Source: Comamonadaceae bacterium (lineage in GTDB: Bacteria > Pseudomonadota > Gammaproteobacteria > Burkholderiales > Burkholderiaceae_C). Taken from it: a stretch of DNA of 6,925 nt. The DNA is taken from assembly GCA_947374105.1 (NCBI GenBank), contig CANCAO010000086.1, positions 1 to 6,925 of the forward strand, written 5' to 3'. Positions 5,894-6,925 of this stretch are shown in pieces (positions within the stretch are counted from its first letter, which is position 1; each line of letters starts with the position of its first letter). Made by a program: the position numbers and the translations under genes. The notes under the pieces were generated by a model that saw only the letters and a program-made list of their open reading frames with translations, was not told the DNA's origin and searched no databases.

Positions 5894-6925
5894 ATGAAAC
5901 TAGCCACTTACAAAGACGGTTCGCGCGATGGTCAACTCGTAGTGGTCTCGCGCGACCTGAGCACCGCGCATTATGCGACCGGCATTGCCAACCGACTGCA
6001 AGCCGTGCTTGACGACTGGAACTTCCTCTCCCCACAGTTGCAAGACCTGTACGACACGCTCAACCAGGGCAAGGCGCGCCACGCCTTCCCGTTTGACCCG
6101 CAGCAATGCATGGCCCCGCTGCCGCGCGCCTACCAGTGGGCTGACGGCTCGGCCTACATCAACCATGTGGAGCTGGTGCGCCAAGCGCGCGGCGCTGAAG
6201 TGCCCGCCAACTATTACACCGATCCCTTGATGTACCAAGGCGGCAGCGACGACTTTCTGGGCCCGTGTGACGACGTGGTGTGCGTGAGCGAGACCAACGG
6301 CATTGACTTCGAAGCCGAGGTCGCCGTCATCACCGCCGACGTGAAAATGGGCAGCACACCGGCCCAGGCGCTGGACGGCATTCGCTTGCTTCTACTGGCC
6401 AACGACGTGAGCCTGCGCAACTTGATCCCCGAAGAACTGGGCAAGGGCTTTGGCTTTGTGCAGAGCAAGCCCGCCACTGCCTTCAGCCCAGTCGCGGTCA
6501 CGCCCGATGAGCTGGGCGAGGATTGGCGAAAAGGCCGCTTGCACCTCACCCTGCAAAGCACCTGGAACGGCCGCACCGTGGGCCTGTGCGACGCGGGAGA
6601 TGAGATGACCTTCCATTTCGGCCAACTCATCGCCCACCTGTGCAAGACGCGCAATGTGCGCGCGGGCTCCATCATCGGATCGGGCACCGTCAGCAATATT
6701 GGCGTCACCAAGACCACGGGCCGCGGCGCCAACGCGCAAACCACCATCGATTGGCCCAAGGGCTATAGCTGCATTGCCGAGAAACGCGCCATGGAAACCA
6801 TTCAGGATGGCCAAGCGACGACGGAGTTCATGCGTTTTGGCGACACCATCCGCATCGAGATGAAGGGCCGTGACGGCGCAAGCCTGTTTGGTGCCATTGA
6901 ACAAGAAGTAGTGCCCCTGACCCAT
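5894..6925 (+). CDS. Fumarylacetoacetate hydrolase (FAH) family protein (3' end cut by window)
   Basis: Open from ATG 5894 to the window edge: 344 codons without a stop. The family's usual length of about 330-350 suggests that only the last few codons are missing. Residues about 1-75 form the N-terminal cap of this subfamily (MKLATYKDGSRDGQLVVVSR); the FAH catalytic fold follows. Candidate Mg/Mn ligands are E140 and E142 in DFEAEVAV and D171 in LANDVSLRN, with D110 in YYTDPLMYQG a possible fourth; K192 in FVQSKPATAFSP matches the catalytic lysine. The spacings E142-D171 (29) and D171-K192 (21) fit the family. The loop GSIIGSGTVSN (258-268) is the usual product-binding region. Such enzymes hydrolyse C-C bonds of acylpyruvate-type substrates in the cytoplasm, for example fumarylacetoacetate in tyrosine/homogentisate breakdown; the exact substrate cannot be read here because no other catabolic gene is visible. 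No Shine-Dalgarno precedes the ATG. Confidence 0.93.
   Translation, partial: MKLATYKDGSRDGQLVVVSRDLSTAHYATGIANRLQAVLDDWNFLSPQLQDLYDTLNQGKARHAFPFDPQQCMAPLPRAYQWADGSAYINHVELVRQARGAEVPANYYTDPLMYQGGSDDFLGPCDDVVCVSETNGIDFEAEVAVITADVKMGSTPAQALDGIRLLLLANDVSLRNLIPEELGKGFGFVQSKPATAFSPVAVTPDELGEDWRKGRLHLTLQSTWNGRTVGLCDAGDEMTFHFGQLIAHLCKTRNVRAGSIIGSGTVSNIGVTKTTGRGANAQTTIDWPKGYSCIAEKRAMETIQDGQATTEFMRFGDTIRIEMKGRDGASLFGAIEQEVVPLTH

Noticed and set aside
6392..6925. - strand open frame (177 codons) opposite the FAH-family gene
   Set aside because: The + strand frame has clear FAH motifs throughout; the antisense translation resembles no family I know.

Overview
The window reads as an ordinary chromosomal stretch of a Gram-negative betaproteobacterium, most likely of the Comamonadaceae (Rhodoferax/Polaromonas-like). 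The grounds are the fairly high GC content, the gene families present, and a short AT-rich palindromic block that resembles a dispersed repeat I recall from that family. The genus is an inference; no rRNA or tRNA gene is present to anchor it.

Bases 1-3693 are the tail of a Pel exopolysaccharide operon on the + strand: the 3' part of pelE (inner-membrane TPR/HEAT scaffold), complete pelF (cytoplasmic GT4 glycosyltransferase) and complete pelG (multi-pass MOP-type membrane transporter). pelE ends 4 nt before the preferred pelF start, and pelF overlaps pelG by 13 bp, so the three are almost certainly co-transcribed and translationally coupled. In known Pel systems PelD (a c-di-GMP receptor), PelE, PelF and PelG form the inner-membrane synthase complex. 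pelABCD would be expected upstream, outside the window.

Bases 3744-4802 hold an AbrB-family membrane protein on the same strand, with a visible internal duplication. It follows pelG after about 50 nt that contain a small hairpin. It is not a known Pel component, and whether it shares the pel transcript is open.

Bases 4817-5881, on the - strand and convergent with abrB, encode a proline-rich, membrane-anchored DUF3108 protein. Its linker contains an AT-rich palindromic block that may be an exapted dispersed repeat. Divergent from it, with only 12 bp between the start codons, is a fumarylacetoacetate hydrolase (FAH) family enzyme (5894 to the window edge) whose last codons are cut off.

No mobile element, CRISPR array or RNA gene was seen, and no gene-free stretch exceeds 60 bp. 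I found no convincing novel multi-gene system. The items worth a second look are the repeat-like insertion in the DUF3108 linker, the abrB-pel linkage, the very tight divergent start pair and the poly-A tracts in pelE.
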